64,000 bases of DNA from Viola odorata (taxonomy: Eukaryota; Streptophyta; Magnoliopsida; Malpighiales; Violaceae). Positions 23,734-38,563 of this stretch are shown in pieces (positions within the stretch are counted from its first letter, which is position 1; the number at the start of each line of letters is the position of its first letter). A model generated the notes under the pieces. It worked only from the letters and a program-made list of their open reading frames with translations, did no database searches and was not told where the DNA came from. The stretch covers positions 54,536,304 to 54,600,303 of the forward strand of contig OY829537.1 in NCBI GenBank assembly GCA_963691705.1, read 5' to 3'. The position numbers and the translations under genes are program-made.

Positions 23734-26242
23734 TGGACGTGACCAGACACAACATTAACAACACGATGTGGGGCCGTGACCTTTCACAACACTTAACAGA
23801 AAACATATGCATACGTGACCAGACACAACATTATCAGACGAATGTGCGGACGTAACCAAACACAACATTAAGAACACGATGTGGGGACGTGACCCTTCAC
23901 AACGCTTAACAGACAACATGTGCAGAAGTGACCAGACACAACATTATCAGACGAATGTGCGGACGTAACCAAACACAACATTAACAACACGATGTGGGGA
24001 CGTGACCTTTCACAACGCTTAACAGACAACATGTGCGGACGTGACCTGACACAACATTATATGACGACTGTGCAGACGTGACCAGACACAGCATTAAAAA
24101 TATGATGTGGGGACGTGACCCTTCACAACGCTTAACAGACAACATGTGCGGACGTGACCAGACAAAACCATTAAAAACACGATGTGAGGGCGTGACCCTG
24201 CACAACGCTTAACAGACAACATGTGCGGAAGTGACCAGACACAACATTATCGGACGACATGTGCGTACCTGACCAAACAAAACATTAAATACATGATGTG
24301 GGGACGTGACCCTTCACAACGCTTGACAGACAACATGTGCGGAAGTGACAAGACACAACATTATCAGACGAATGTGCGGACGTGACGAAACACACCATTA
24401 CAAACACGATGTGGGGACGTGACACTTCACAACGCTTAACAGACAACATGTGCGGACGTGACCAGACACAACATTATCAGACGACTGTGCGGACGTGACC
24501 AGACACAACATTAAAACACACAAGGTGGGGAGGTGACCCTTCATAACGCTTAAGAGATGACATGTGCGGACGTGACCAGACACAACATTAAAAATACGAT
24601 GTGGGGACGTGGCCCTTCACAACGCTTAACAGACAACATGTGCGGAAGTGACCAGACACAACATTATCAGACGACTGTGCGGACGTTACCAGACACAGCA
24701 TTAAAAACACAATTTGGGGACGTGACTCTTCAAGACGCTTAACAGACAACATGTACAGACGTGACCCTTCAAAACGCTTAACAAACAACATATGCGGACG
24801 TGACTAGACACAACATTATCAAACGACTGTGCGGACGTGACCAAACACAATATTAAAACCATGATGTGGGGACGTGACCCTTCACAACCCTTAACAGACA
24901 ACATGTGCGGACGTGACCAGACACAACATTATCAGACGAATGTGCGGACGTAACCAAACACAACATTAAGAACACGATGTGGGGACGTGACCCTTCACAA
25001 CGCTTAACAGACAACATGTGCGGAAGTGACCAGACACAACATTATCAGACGACTGTGCGGACGTGATCCTTCACAATCCTTAAGAGATGACATGTGCGGA
25101 TGTGACCAGACACAACATTATCAGACGACATGTGTGGACGTGACCAGACACAACATTAAAACCACGATGTGGGGACGTGACCTTTCACAACGCTTAACAG
25201 ACAACATGTGCGGACGTGACCTGACACAACATTATATGGCAACTGTGCAGATGTGACCAGACACAGCATTAAAAATATGATGTGGGGACGTGACCCTTCA
25301 CAACGCTTAACAGACAACATGTGCGGACGTGACCAGACAAAACATTATCAGACGACATGTGCGGAAGTGACCAAACACACCATTAAAAACACGATGTGAG
25401 GGCGTGACCCTGCACAATGCTTAACAGACAACATGTGCGGAAGTGACCAGACACAACATTATCAGACGACTGTGCGGACGTGACTAGACATAGCATTAAA
25501 AACACGATGTGGGGACGTGACCATTCACAACGCTTAAGAGATGACATGTGCGGACGTGACCAGACACAACATTACCAGACGGCATATGAGGACGTGACCA
25601 GACAGAACATTAACAACACGATGTGGGGACGTGACCTTTCACAACGCTTAACAAATAACATGTGCGGACGTGACTTGACACAACATTATCAGAGGACTGT
25701 GTAGACGTGACTAGACACAGTATTAAAAATATGATGTGGGGACGTGACCCTTCACAACGCTTAACAGACAACATGTGCGGACGTGACCAGACACAATATT
25801 ATCAGACGATTGTGCGGACGAGACCAAACACTATTAAAAACACGATGTGGGGACGTGACCCTTCACAACGCTTAACAGACAACATGTGCGGACGTGACCA
25901 GACACAACATTATCAGACGACATGTGCGTACCTGACCAAACACAACATTAAATACATGATGTGGGGATGTGACCCTTCACAATGCTTGACAGAAAACATG
26001 TGCGAAAGTGGCCAGACACAACATTATCAGACGACTGTGCGGACGTGACGAGACACAACATTAAAAACCCAATGTGGGGACGTGACCCTGCACAACGCCT
26101 AACAGACTACATGTGCGGACATGACCAGACACAACATTATCAGATGACTGTGCGGACGTGACCAAACACACCATTAAAAACACTATGTGGGGACGTGACC
26201 CTTCACAACGCTTAACAGACAACATGTGCGGACGTGACCAGA
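23734..26242 (+). repeat. 2.5-kb dispersed block, copy 2
   Basis: Matches copy 1 at 2111-4619 with a constant offset of 21,623, so no whole monomer has been gained or lost between them over this span. Point differences include GACGAGACC near 25820 (GACGTGACC in copy 1) and GTGCAGATGTGACC near 25248. The match stops at the AGACAAAAC monomer near 26243, where this copy repeats an earlier AGACAAAAC-GTGAGGGCG segment. Confidence 0.8.
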
Positions 26243-27509
26243 CAAAACATTATCAGACGACATGTGCGGAAGTGACCAAACACACCATTAAAAACACGAT
26301 GTGAGGGCGTGACCAGACACAACATTATCAGACGACATGTGCGTACCTGACCAAACACAACATTAAATACACGATGTGGGGACGTGACCCTTCACAACGC
26401 TTGACAGACAACATGTGCGGAAGTGACAAGACACAACATTATCAGACGAATGTGCGGACGTGACGAAACACACCATTACAAACACGATGTGGGGACGTGA
26501 CACTTCACAACGCTTAACAGACAACATGTGCGGACGTGACCAGACACAACATTATCAGACGACTGTGCGGACGTGACCAGACACAACATTAAAACACACA
26601 AGGTGGGGAGGTGACCCTTCATAACGCTTAAGAGGTGACATGTGCGGACGTGACCAGACACAACATTAAAAATACGATGTGGGGACGTGGCCCTTCACAA
26701 CGCTTAACAGACAACATGTACGGAAGTGACCCTTCAAAACGCTTAACAAACAACATGTGCGGACGTGACTAGACACAACATTATCAAACGACTGTGTGGA
26801 CGTGACCAAACACAATATTAAAAACATGATGTGGGGACGTGACCCTTCACAACCCTTAACAGACAACAAGTGTGGACGTGACCAGACACAACATTATCAG
26901 ACGACTGTGCGGACGTTACCAGACACAGCATTAAAAACACAATGTGGGGACGTGACCCTTCAAAACGCTTAACAGACAACATGTACGGACGTGACCCTTC
27001 AAAACGCTTAACAAACAACATGTGCGGACGTGACTAGACACAACATTATCAAACGACTGTGCGGACGTGACCAAACACAATATTAAAAACATGATGTGGG
27101 GACGTGACCCTTCACAACCCTTAACAGACAACAAGTGCGGACGTGACCAGACACAACATTATCAGACGACATGTGCGTACCTGACCAAACACAACAATAA
27201 ATACACAATGTCGGGACGTGACCCTTCACAACGCTTGAAAGACAACATGTGCGGAAGTGACCAGACACAACATTATCAGACGACTGTGCGGACGTCACGA
27301 GACACAACATTAAAAATACAATGTCGGGACGCGACCCTTCACAACGCCTAACAGACAACATGTGCGGAAGTGACCAGACACAACATTATCAGACGACTGT
27401 GCGGAAGTGACCAGACACAACATTATCAGACAACTGTGCGGACGTGACGAGACACAACATTAAAAACACAATGTGGGGACGTGACCAGACACAACATTAT
27501 AAGACGACT
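26243..27509 (+). repeat. Rearranged 1,135-type segment with a 265-base internal repeat
   Basis: Carries the marks of monomers 28-30 and 1-15 of the 1,135-base unit, but monomers 6-9 occur twice, 265 bases (seven monomers) apart, ending at about 26869 and 27134. The first set starts with a hybrid R reading GTACGGAAGTGACCCTTC. Other private changes are AAGTGTGGACG near 26869 and ATGTCGGGACG near 27209. It reads as a local slip inside a single HOR unit. Confidence 0.75.
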
Positions 27510-30500
27510 GTGCGGACGTGACCAAACACACCATTAAAAACACGATGTGGGGACGTGACCCTTCACAACGCTTAAGAGACAACATGTGCGGACGTGACCA
27601 GACACAACATTATCAGACGACTGTGCGGACGTGACCAGACACAACATTAAAAACACGGGGTAGGGGCGTGACCCTTCACAACGCTTAAGAGATGACATGT
27701 GCGGACGTGACCAAACACAACATTAAAAACACGATGTGGGGACGTGGCCCTTCACAACGCTTAACAGACAACATGTGCGGAAGTGACCAGACACAACATT
27801 ATCAGACGACTGTGCGGACGTTACCAGACACAGCATTAAAAACACAATGTGGGGACGTGACCCTTCAAAACGCTTAACAGACAACATGTACGGACGTGAC
27901 CAGACACAACATTATCAGACGACATGTGTGGACGTGACCAGACACAACATTAACAACACGATGTGGGGACGTGACCTTTCACAACACTTAACAGAAAACA
28001 TATCCAGACTTAACCAGACACAACATTATCAGATGACTGTGCGGACGTGACCAAACACACCATTAAAAACACAATGTGGGGACGTGACCCTTCACAACGC
28101 TTAAGAGACAACATGTGCGGACGTGACCAGACACAACATTATCAGACGACTGTGCGGACGTGACCAGACACAACATTAAAAACACGAGGTGGGGGCGTGA
28201 CCCTTCACAACGCTTAAGAGATGACATGTGAGGACGTGACCAAACACAACATTAAAAACACGATGTGGGGACGTGACCCTTCATAACGCTTAACAGACGA
28301 TATATGCGGACGTGACCAGGCACAACATTATCAGACGACACGTGTGGACGTGACCAGACACAACATTAACAACACGATGTGGGGACGTGACCTTTCACAA
28401 CACTTAACAGAAAACATATGCAGACTTAACCAGACACAACATTATCAGATGACTGTGTGGACGTGACCCTTCAAAACGCTTAACAGAGAACATGTGCAGA
28501 CGTGACCAGACACAACATTATCAGACGACATGTGCGTACCTGACCAAACACAACATTAAATACACGATGTGGGGACGTGACCCTTCACAATGCTTGACAG
28601 AAAATATGTGCGAAAGTGGCCAGACACAACATTATCAAATGACTGTGCGGACGTGACCAAACACAACATTAAAAACACGATGTGGGGACATGACCCTTCA
28701 CAACGCATAACAGACAACATGTGCGGAAGTGACCAGAAAAAATATTATCAAACGACTGTGCGGACGTGACCCTTCACAATGCTTAAGAGATGACATGTGC
28801 GGATGTGACCAGACACAACATTATCAGACGACATGTGTGGACGTGACCAGACACAACATTAACAACACGATGTGGGGACGTGACCTTTCACAACGCTTAA
28901 CAGACAACATGTGCGGACGTGACCTGACACAACATTATATGACGACTGTGCAGACGTGACCAGACACAACATTAAAAACATGATGTGTGGACGTGACCTT
29001 TCACAACGCTTAACAGACAACATGTGCGGACGTGACCAGACACACCATTAAAAACACGATGTGGGGACGTGACCCTTCACAACGCTTAACAGACAACATG
29101 TGCGGACGTGACCAGACACAACATTAATAACACGAGGTGGGGGCGTGACCCTTCACAACGCTTAAGAGATGACATGTGCGGACGTGACCAGACACAATAT
29201 TAAAAACACGATGTGGGGACGTGACCCTTCATAACGCCTAACAGACGATATATGCGGACGTGACCAGACACAACATTATCAGACGACATGTGTGGACGTG
29301 ACCAGACACAACATTAACAACACGATGTGGGGCCGTGACCTTTCACAACACTTAACAGAAAACATATGCATACGTGACCAGACACAACATTATCAGACGA
29401 ATGTGCGGACGTAACCAAACACAACATTAACAACACGATGTGGGGACGTGACCTTTCACAACGCTTAACAGACAACATGTGCGGACGTGACCTGACACAA
29501 CATTATATGACGACTGTGCAGACGTGACCAGACACAACATTAAAAACATGATGTGGGGACGTGACCCTTCACAACGCTTAGCAAACAACATGTGCGGAAG
29601 TGACCAGACACAACATTATCAGACGACTGTGCGGACGTGATCCTTCACAATCCTTAAGAGATGACATGTGCGGATGTGACCAGACACAACATTATCAGAC
29701 GACATGTGTGGACGTGACCAGACATAACATTAACAACACGATGTGGGGTCGTGACCTTTCACAACACTTAACAGAAAACATATGCATACGTGACCAGACA
29801 CAACATTATCAGACGAATGTGCGGACGTAACCAAACACAACATTAAGAACACGATGTGGGGACGTGACCCTTCACAACGCTTAACAGAAAACATGTGCGG
29901 AAGTGACCAGACACAACATTATCAGACGACATGTGTGGACGTGACCAGACACAACATTAACAACACGATGTGGGGCCGTGACCTTTCACAACACTTAACA
30001 GAAAACATATGCATACGTGACCAGACACAACATTATCAGACGAATGTGCGGACGTAACCAAACACAACATTAACAACACGATGTGGGGACGTGACCTTTC
30101 ACAACGCTTAACAGACAACATGTGCGGACGTGACCTGACACAACATTATATGACGACTGTGCAGACGTGACCAGACACAGCATTAAAAATATGATGTGGG
30201 GACGTGACCCTTCCCAACGCTTAACAGACAACATGTGCGGACGTGACCAGACACAACATTATCAGACGACATGTGCGTACCTGACCAAACACAACATTAA
30301 ATACACGATGTGGGGACGTGACCCTTCACAACGCTTGACAGACAACATGTGCGGAAGTGACAAGACACAACATTATCAGACGAATGTGCGGACGTGACGA
30401 AACACACCATTACAAACACGATGTGGGGACGTGACACTTCACAACGCTTAACAGACAACATGTGCGGACGTGACTAGACACAACATTATCAGACGACTGT

Positions 30501-31219
30501 GCGGACGTGACCAGACACAACATTAAAACACACAAGGTGGGGAGGTGACCCTTCATAACGCTTAAGAGGTGACATGTGCGGACGTGACCAGACACAACAT
30601 TAAAAATACGATGTGGGGACGCGGCCCTTCACAACGCTTAACAGACAACATGTGCGGAAGTGACCAGACACAACATTATCAGACGACTGTGCGGACGTTA
30701 CCAGACACAACATTAAAACACACAAGGTGGGGAGGTGACCCTTCATAACGCTTAAGAGGTGACATGTGCGGACGTGACCAGACACAACATTAAAAATACG
30801 ATGTGGGGACGCGGCCCTTCACAACGCTTAATAGACAACATGTGCGGAAGTGACCAGACACAACATTATCAGACGACTGTGCGGACGTTACCAGACACAG
30901 CATTAAAAACACAATGTGGGGACGTGACCCTTCAAAACGCTTAACAGACAACATGTACGGACGTGACCAGACACAACATTATCAGACGACATGTGTGGAC
31001 GTGACCAGACACAATATTAAAAACACGATGTGGGGATGTGACCCTTCATAACGCTTAACAGACGATATATGCGGACGTGACCAGGCACAACATTATCAGA
31101 CGACATGTGTGGACGTGACCAGACACAACATTAACAACACGATGTGGGGACGTGACCTTTCACAACACTTAACAGAAAACATATCCAGACTTAACCAGAC
31201 ACAACATTATCAGATGACT
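27510..31219 (+). repeat. 3.7-3.9-kb tandem unit, copy 1
   Basis: First of three head-to-tail copies, tagged by a GGGGTAGGGGCG join at 27657 (repeated at 31367 and 35191), CATATCCAGACTTAACC, GACATGTGAGG (28227, 32014, 35875) and CAGAGAACATGTGCAG. Relative to copy 2 it lacks one 37-base monomer at 29024-29060, where P and Q have fused (AGACAC joined to ACCATT). It also lacks about three monomers near 27.9 kb. Confidence 0.85.
30499..30878 (+). repeat. 190-base tandem duplication (two units of five monomers)
   Basis: Units 30499-30688 and 30689-30878 both run from the ACACACAAG Q through R, Q, R (GACGCGGCCC) and P. The second differs by GTTACC in its first head and by CTTAATAG. The same pair is present at 34323-34702, so it formed before the 3.8-kb unit was duplicated. 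Confidence 0.88.
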
Positions 31220-34200
31220 GTGCGGACGTGACCAAACACACCATTAAAAACACGATGTGGGGACGTGACCCTTCACAACGCTTAAGAGACAACATGTGCG
31301 GACGTGACCAGACACAACATTATCAGACGACTGTGCGGACGTGACCAGACACAACATTAAAAACACGGGGTAGGGGCGTGACCCTTCACAACGCTTAAGA
31401 GATGACATGTGCGGACGTGACCAAACACAACATTAAAAACACGATGTGGGGACGTGGCCCTTCACAACGCTTAACAGACAACATGTGCGGAAGTGACCAG
31501 ACACAACATTATCAGACGACTGTGCGGACGTTACCAGACACAGCATTAAAAACACAATGTGGGGACGTGACCCTTCAAAACGCTTAACAGACAACATGTA
31601 CGGACGTGACCAGACACAACATTATCAGACGACATGTGTGGACGTGACCAGACACAATATTAAAAACACGATGTGGGGATGTGACCCTTCATAACGCTTA
31701 ACAGACGATATATGCGGACGTGACCAGGCACAACATTATCAGACGACATGTGTGGACGTGACCAGACACAACATTAACAACACGATGTGGGGACGTGACC
31801 TTTCACAACACTTAACAGAAAACATATCCAGACTTAACCAGACACAACATTATCAGATGACTGTGCGGACGTGACCAAACACACCATTAAAAACACAATG
31901 TGGGGACGTGACCCTTCACAACGCTTAAGAGACAACATGTGCGGACGTGACCAGACACAACATTAAAAACACGAGGTGGGGGCGTGACCCTTCACAACGC
32001 TTAAGAGATGACATGTGAGGACGTGACCAAACACAACATTAAAAACACGATGTGGGGACGTGACCCTTCATAACGCTTAACAGACGATATATGCGGACGT
32101 GACCAGGCACAACATTATCAGACGACACGTGTGGACGTGACCAGACACAACATTAACAACACGATGTGGGGACGTGACCTTTCACAACACTTAACAGAAA
32201 ACATATGCAGACTTAACCAGACACAACATTATCAGATGACTGTGCGGACGTGACCCTTCAAAACGCTTAACAGAGAACATGTGCAGACGTGACCAGACAC
32301 AACATTATCAGACGACATGTGCGTACCTGACCAAACACAACATTAAATACACGATGTGGGGACGTGACCCTTCACAATGCTTGACAGAAAATATGTGCGA
32401 AAGTGGCCAGACACAACATTATCAGATGACTGTGCGGACGTGACCAAACACAACATTAAAAACACGATGTGGGGACATGACCCTTCACAACGCATAATAG
32501 ACAACATGTGCGGAAGTGACCAGAAAAAATATTATCAAACGACTGTGCGGACGTGACCCTTCACAATGCTTAAGAGATGACATGTGCGGATGTGACCAGA
32601 CACAACATTATCAGACGACATGTGTGGACGTGACCAGACACAACATTAACAACACGATGTGGGGACGTGACCTTTCACAACGCTTAACAGACAACATGTG
32701 CGGACGTGACCTGACACAACATTATATGACGACTGTGCAGACGTGACCAGACACAACATTAAAAACATGATGTGTGGACGTGACCTTTCACAACGCTTAA
32801 CAGACAACATGTGCGGACGTGACCAGACACAACATTATCAGACGACTATGCGGACGTGACCAAACACACCATTAAAAACACGATGTGGGGACGTGACCCT
32901 TCACAACGCTTAACAGACAACATGTGCGGACGTGACCAGACACAACATTAATAACACGAGGTGGGGGCGTGACCATTCACAACGCTTAAGAGATGACATG
33001 TGCGGACGTGACCAGACACAATATTAAAAACACGATGTGGGGACGTGACCCTTCATAACGCCTAACAGACGATATATGCGGACGTGACCAGACACAACAT
33101 TATCAGACGACATGTGTGGACGTGACCAGACACAACATTAACAACACGATCTGGGGCCGTGACCTTTCACAACACTTAACAGAAAACATATGCATACGTG
33201 ACCAGACACAACATTATCAGACGAATGTGCGGACGTAACCAAACACAACATTAACAACACGATGTGGGGACGTGACCTTTCACAACGCTTAACAGACAAC
33301 ATGTGCGGACGTGACCTGACACAACATTATATGACGACTGTGCAGACGTAACCAGACACAACATTAAAAACATGATGTGGGGACGTGACCCTTCACAACG
33401 CTTAGCAAACAACATGTGCGGAAGTGACCAGACACAACATTATCAGACGACTGTGCGGACGTGATCCTTCACAATCCTTAAGAGATGACATGTGCGGATG
33501 TGACCAGACACAACATTATCAGACGACATGTGTGGACGTGACCAGACATAACATTAACAACACGATGTGGGGCCGTGACCTTTCACAACACTTAACAGAA
33601 AACATATGCATACGTGACCAGACACAACATTATCAGACGAATGTGCGGACGTAACCAAACACAACATTAAGAACACGATGTGGGGACGTGACCCTTCACA
33701 ACGCTTAACAGAAAACATGTGCGGAAGTGACCAGACACAACATTATCAGACGACATGTGTGGACGTGACCAGACACAACATTAACAACACGATGTGGGGC
33801 CGTGACCTTTCACAACACTTAACAGAAAACATATGCATACGTGACCAGACACAACATTATCAGACGAATGTGCGGACGTAACCAAACACAACATTAACAA
33901 CACGATGTGGGGACGTGACCTTTCACAACGCTTAACAGACAACATGTGCGGACGTGACCTGACACAACATTATATGACGACTGTGCAGACGTGACCAGAC
34001 ACAGCATTAAAAATATGATGTGGGGACGTGACCCTTCCCAACGCTTAACAGACAACATGTGCGGACGTGACCAGACACAACATTATCAGACGACATGTGC
34101 GTACCTGACCAAACACAACATTAAATACACGATGTGGGGACGTGACCCTTCACAACGCTTGACAGACAACATGTGCGGAAGTGACAAGACACAACATTAT

Positions 34201-35043
34201 CAGACGAATGTGCGGACGTGACGAAACACACCATTACAAACACGATGTGGGGACGTGACACTTCACAACGCTTAACAGACAACATGTGCGGACGTGACTA
34301 GACACAACATTATCAGACGACTGTGCGGACGTGACCAGACACAACATTAAAACACACAAGGTGGGGAGGTGACCCTTCATAACGCTTAAGAGGTGACATG
34401 TGCGGACGTGACCAGACACAACATTAAAAATACGATGTGGGGACGCGGCCCTTCACAACGCTTAACAGACAACATGTGCGGAAGTGACCAGACACAACAT
34501 TATCAGACGACTGTGCGGACGTTACCAGACACAACATTAAAACACACAAGGTGGGGAGGTGACCCTTCATAACGCTTAAGAGGTGACATGTGCGGACGTG
34601 ACCAGACACAACATTAAAAATACGATGTGGGGACGCGGCCCTTCACAACGCTTAATAGACAACATGTGCGGAAGTGACCAGACACAACATTATCAGACGA
34701 CTGTGCGGACGTTACCAGACACAGCATTAAAAACACAATGTGGGGACGTGACCCTTCAAAACGCTTAACAGACAACATGTACGGACGTGACCAGACACAA
34801 CATTATCAGACGACATGTGTGGACGTGACCAGACACAATATTAAAAACACGATGTGGGGATGTGACCCTTCATAACGCTTAACAGACGATATATGCGGAC
34901 GTGACCAGGCACAACATTATCAGACGACATGTGTGGACGTGACCAGACACAACATTAACAACACGATGTGGGGACGTGACCTTTCACAACACTTAACAGA
35001 AAACATATCCAGACTTAACCAGACACAACATTATCAGATGACT
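31220..35043 (+). repeat. 3.7-3.9-kb tandem unit, copy 2
   Basis: Full-length copy of 3,824 bases. A P-Q fusion at 31939-31975 removes 37 bases relative to 35763-35836 in copy 3. It contains a 643-base near-repeat of the end of copy 1 (marker GATGTGACCCTTCATAAC near 31035 and 31678) and the AGAAAAAATATT P near 32520. Private changes include ACACGATCTGGGG near 33149. Confidence 0.85.
34323..34702 (+). repeat. 190-base tandem duplication, second occurrence
   Basis: Same structure and same CTTAATAG difference between its two units as at 30499-30878, at an exact offset of 3,824 bases. Confidence 0.87.
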
Positions 35044-37775
35044 GTGCGGACGTGACCAAACACACCATTAAAAACACGATGTGGGGACGTGACCCTTCAC
35101 AACGCTTAAGAGACAACATGTGCGGACGTGACCAGACACAACATTATCAGACGACTGTGCGGACGTGACCAGACACAACATTAAAAACACGGGGTAGGGG
35201 CGTGACCCTTCACAACGCTTAAGAGATGACATGTGCGGACGTGACCAAACACAACATTAAAAACACGATGTGGGGACGTGGCCCTTCACAACGCTTAACA
35301 GACAACATGTGCGGAAGTGACCAGACACAACATTATCAGACGACTGTGCGGACGTTACCAGACACAGCATTAAAAACACAATGTGGGGACGTGACCCTTC
35401 AAAACGCTTAACAGACAACATGTACGGACGTGACCAGACACAACATTATCAGACGACATGTGTGGACGTGACCAGACACAATATTAAAAACACGATGTGG
35501 GGATGTGACCCTTCATAACGCTTAACAGACGATATATGCGGACGTGACCAGGCACAACATTATCAGACGACATGTGTGGACGTGACCAGACACAACATTA
35601 ACAACACGATGTGGGGACGTGACCTTTCACAACACTTAACAGAAAACATATCCAGACTTAACCAGACACAACATTATCAGATGACTGTGCGGACGTGACC
35701 AAACACACCATTAAAAACACAATGTGGGGACGTGACCCTTCACAACGCTTAAGAGACAACATGTGCGGACGTGACCAGACACAACATTATCAGACGACTG
35801 TGCGGACGTGACCAGACACAACATTAAAAACACGAGGTGGGGGCGTGACCCTTCACAACGCTTAAGAGATGACATGTGAGGACGTGACCAAACACAACAT
35901 TAAAAACACGATGTGGGGACGTGACCCTTCATAACGCTTAACAGACGATATATGCGGACGTGACCAGGCACAACATTATCAGACGACACGTGTGGACGTG
36001 ACCAGACACAACATTAACAACACGATGTGGGGACGTGACCTTTCACAACACTTAACAGAAAACATATGCAGACTTAACCAGACACAACATTATCAGATGA
36101 CTGTGCGGACGTGACCCTTCAAAACGCTTAACAGAGAACATGTGCAGACGTGACCAGACACAACATTATCAGACGACATGTGCGTACCTGACCAAACACA
36201 ACATTAAATACACGATGTGGGGACGTGACCCTTCACAATGCTTGACAGAAAATATGTGCGAAAGTGGCCAGACACAACATTATCAGATGACTGTGCGGAC
36301 GTGACCAAACACAACATTAAAAACACGATGTGGGGACATGACCCTTCACAACGCATAATAGACAACATGTGCGGAAGTGACCAGAAAAAATATTATCAAA
36401 CGACTGTGCGGACGTGACCCTTCACAATGCTTAAGAGATGACATGTGCGGATGTGACCAGACACAACATTATCAGACGACATGTGTGGACGTGACCAGAC
36501 ACAACATTAACAACACGATGTGGGGACGTGACCTTTCACAACGCTTAACAGACAACATGTGCGGACGTGACCTGACACAACATTATATGACGACTGTGCA
36601 GACGTGACCAGACACAACATTAAAAACATGATGTGTGGACGTGACCTTTCACAACGCTTAACAGACAACATGTGCGGACGTGACCAGACACAACATTATC
36701 AGACGACTATGCGGACGTGACCAAACACACCATTAAAAACACGATGTGGGGACGTGACCCTTCACAACGCTTAACAGACAACATGTGCGGACGTGACCAG
36801 ACACAACATTAATAACACGAGGTGGGGGCGTGACCATTCACAACGCTTAAGAGATGACATGTGCGGACGTGACCAGACACAATATTAAAAACACGATGTG
36901 GGGACGTGACCCTTCATAACGCCTAACAGACGATATATGCGGACGTGACCAGACACAACATTATCAGACGACATGTGTGGACGTGACCAGACACAACATT
37001 AACAACACGATGTGGGGCCGTGACCTTTCACAACACTTAACAGAAAACATATGCATACGTGACCAGACACAACATTATCAGACGAATGTGCGGACGTAAC
37101 CAAACACAACATTAACAACACGATGTGGGGACGTGACCTTTCACAACGCTTAACAGACAACATGTGCGGACGTGACCTGACACAACATTATATGACGACT
37201 GTGCAGACGTGACCAGACACAACATTAAAAACATGATGTGGGGACGTGACCCTTCACAACGCTTAGCAAACAACATGTGCGGAAGTGACCAGACACAACA
37301 TTATCAGACGACTGTGAGGACGTGATCCTTCACAATCCTTAAGAGATGACATGTGCGGATGTGACCAGACACAACATTATCAGACGACATGTGTGGACGT
37401 GACCAGACATAACATTAACAACACGATGTGGGGCCGTGACCTTTCACAACACTTAACAGAAAACATATGCATACGTGACCAGACACAACATTATCAGACG
37501 AATGTGCGGACGTAACCAAACACAACATTAAGAACACGATGTGGGGACGTGACCCTTCACAACGCTTAACAGAAAACATGTGCGGAAGTGACCAGACACA
37601 ACATTATCAGACGACATGTGTGGACGTGACCAGACACAACATTAACAACACGATGTGGGGCCGTGACCTTTCACAACACTTAACAGAAAACATATGCATA
37701 CGTGACCAGACACAACATTATCAGACGAATGTGCGGACGTAACCAAACACAACATTAACAACACGATGTGGGGAC
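35044..37775 (+). repeat. 3.7-3.9-kb tandem unit, copy 3 (partial, about 2.7 kb)
   Basis: Collinear with copy 2 until the Q at 37731, where the sequence switches into the 416-base HOR: the following R is the GAGACAAC form instead of the CCTTTCACAAC form. The offset rises from 3,824 to 3,861 because the monomer missing in copy 2 is present. A private GTGAGGACGTGATCC change lies near 37315. Confidence 0.82.
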
Positions 37776-38563
37776 GTGACCCTTCACAACGCTTAAGAGA
37801 CAACATGTGCGGACGTGACCAGACACAACATTATCAGACGACTGTGCGGATGTGACCAGACACAACATTAAAAACACGAGGTGGGGGTGTGACCCTTCAC
37901 AACGCTTAAGAGATGACATGTGCGGACGTGACCAAACACAACATTAAAACACACGATGTGGGGATGTGACCCTTCATAACGCTTAACAGACGATATATGC
38001 GGACGTGACCAGGCACAACATTATCAGACGACATGTGTGGACGTGACCAGACACAACATTAACAACACGATGTGGGGACGTGACCTTTCACAACACTTAA
38101 CAGAAAACATATGCAGACTTAACCAGACACAACATTATCAGATGACTGTGCGGACATGACCAAACACACCATTAAAAACACGATGTGGGGACGTGACCCT
38201 TCACAACGCTTAAGAGACAACATGTGCGGACGTGACCAGACACAACATTATCAGACGACTGTGCGGACGTGACCAGACACAACATTAAAAACACGAGGTG
38301 GGGGCGTGACCCTTCACAACGCTTAAGAGATGACATGTGCGGACGTGACCAAACACAACATTAAAAACACGATGTGGGGACGTGACCCTTCATAACGCTT
38401 AACAGACGATATATGCGGACGTGACCAGGCACAACATTATCAGACGACATGTGTGGACGTGACCAGACACAACATTAACAACACGATGTGGGGACGTGAC
38501 CTTTCACAACACTTAACAGAAAACATATGCAGACTTAACCAGACACAACATTATCAGATGACT
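37731..38563 (+). repeat. 416-base HOR, second two-unit run
   Basis: Units 37731-38147 (417 bases; one extra A in ATTAAAACACACG near 37945) and 38148-38563. The first Q is a hybrid with GTAACC and AACAACACG at the join with the 3.8-kb block. Private changes are GGGGGTGTGACC and GGATGTGACC. Confidence 0.87.

Noticed and set aside
27657..27666. GGGGTAGGGG as a G-quadruplex
   Set aside because: Only two G runs lie close together; four are needed for an intramolecular quadruplex. Useful as a copy marker only.
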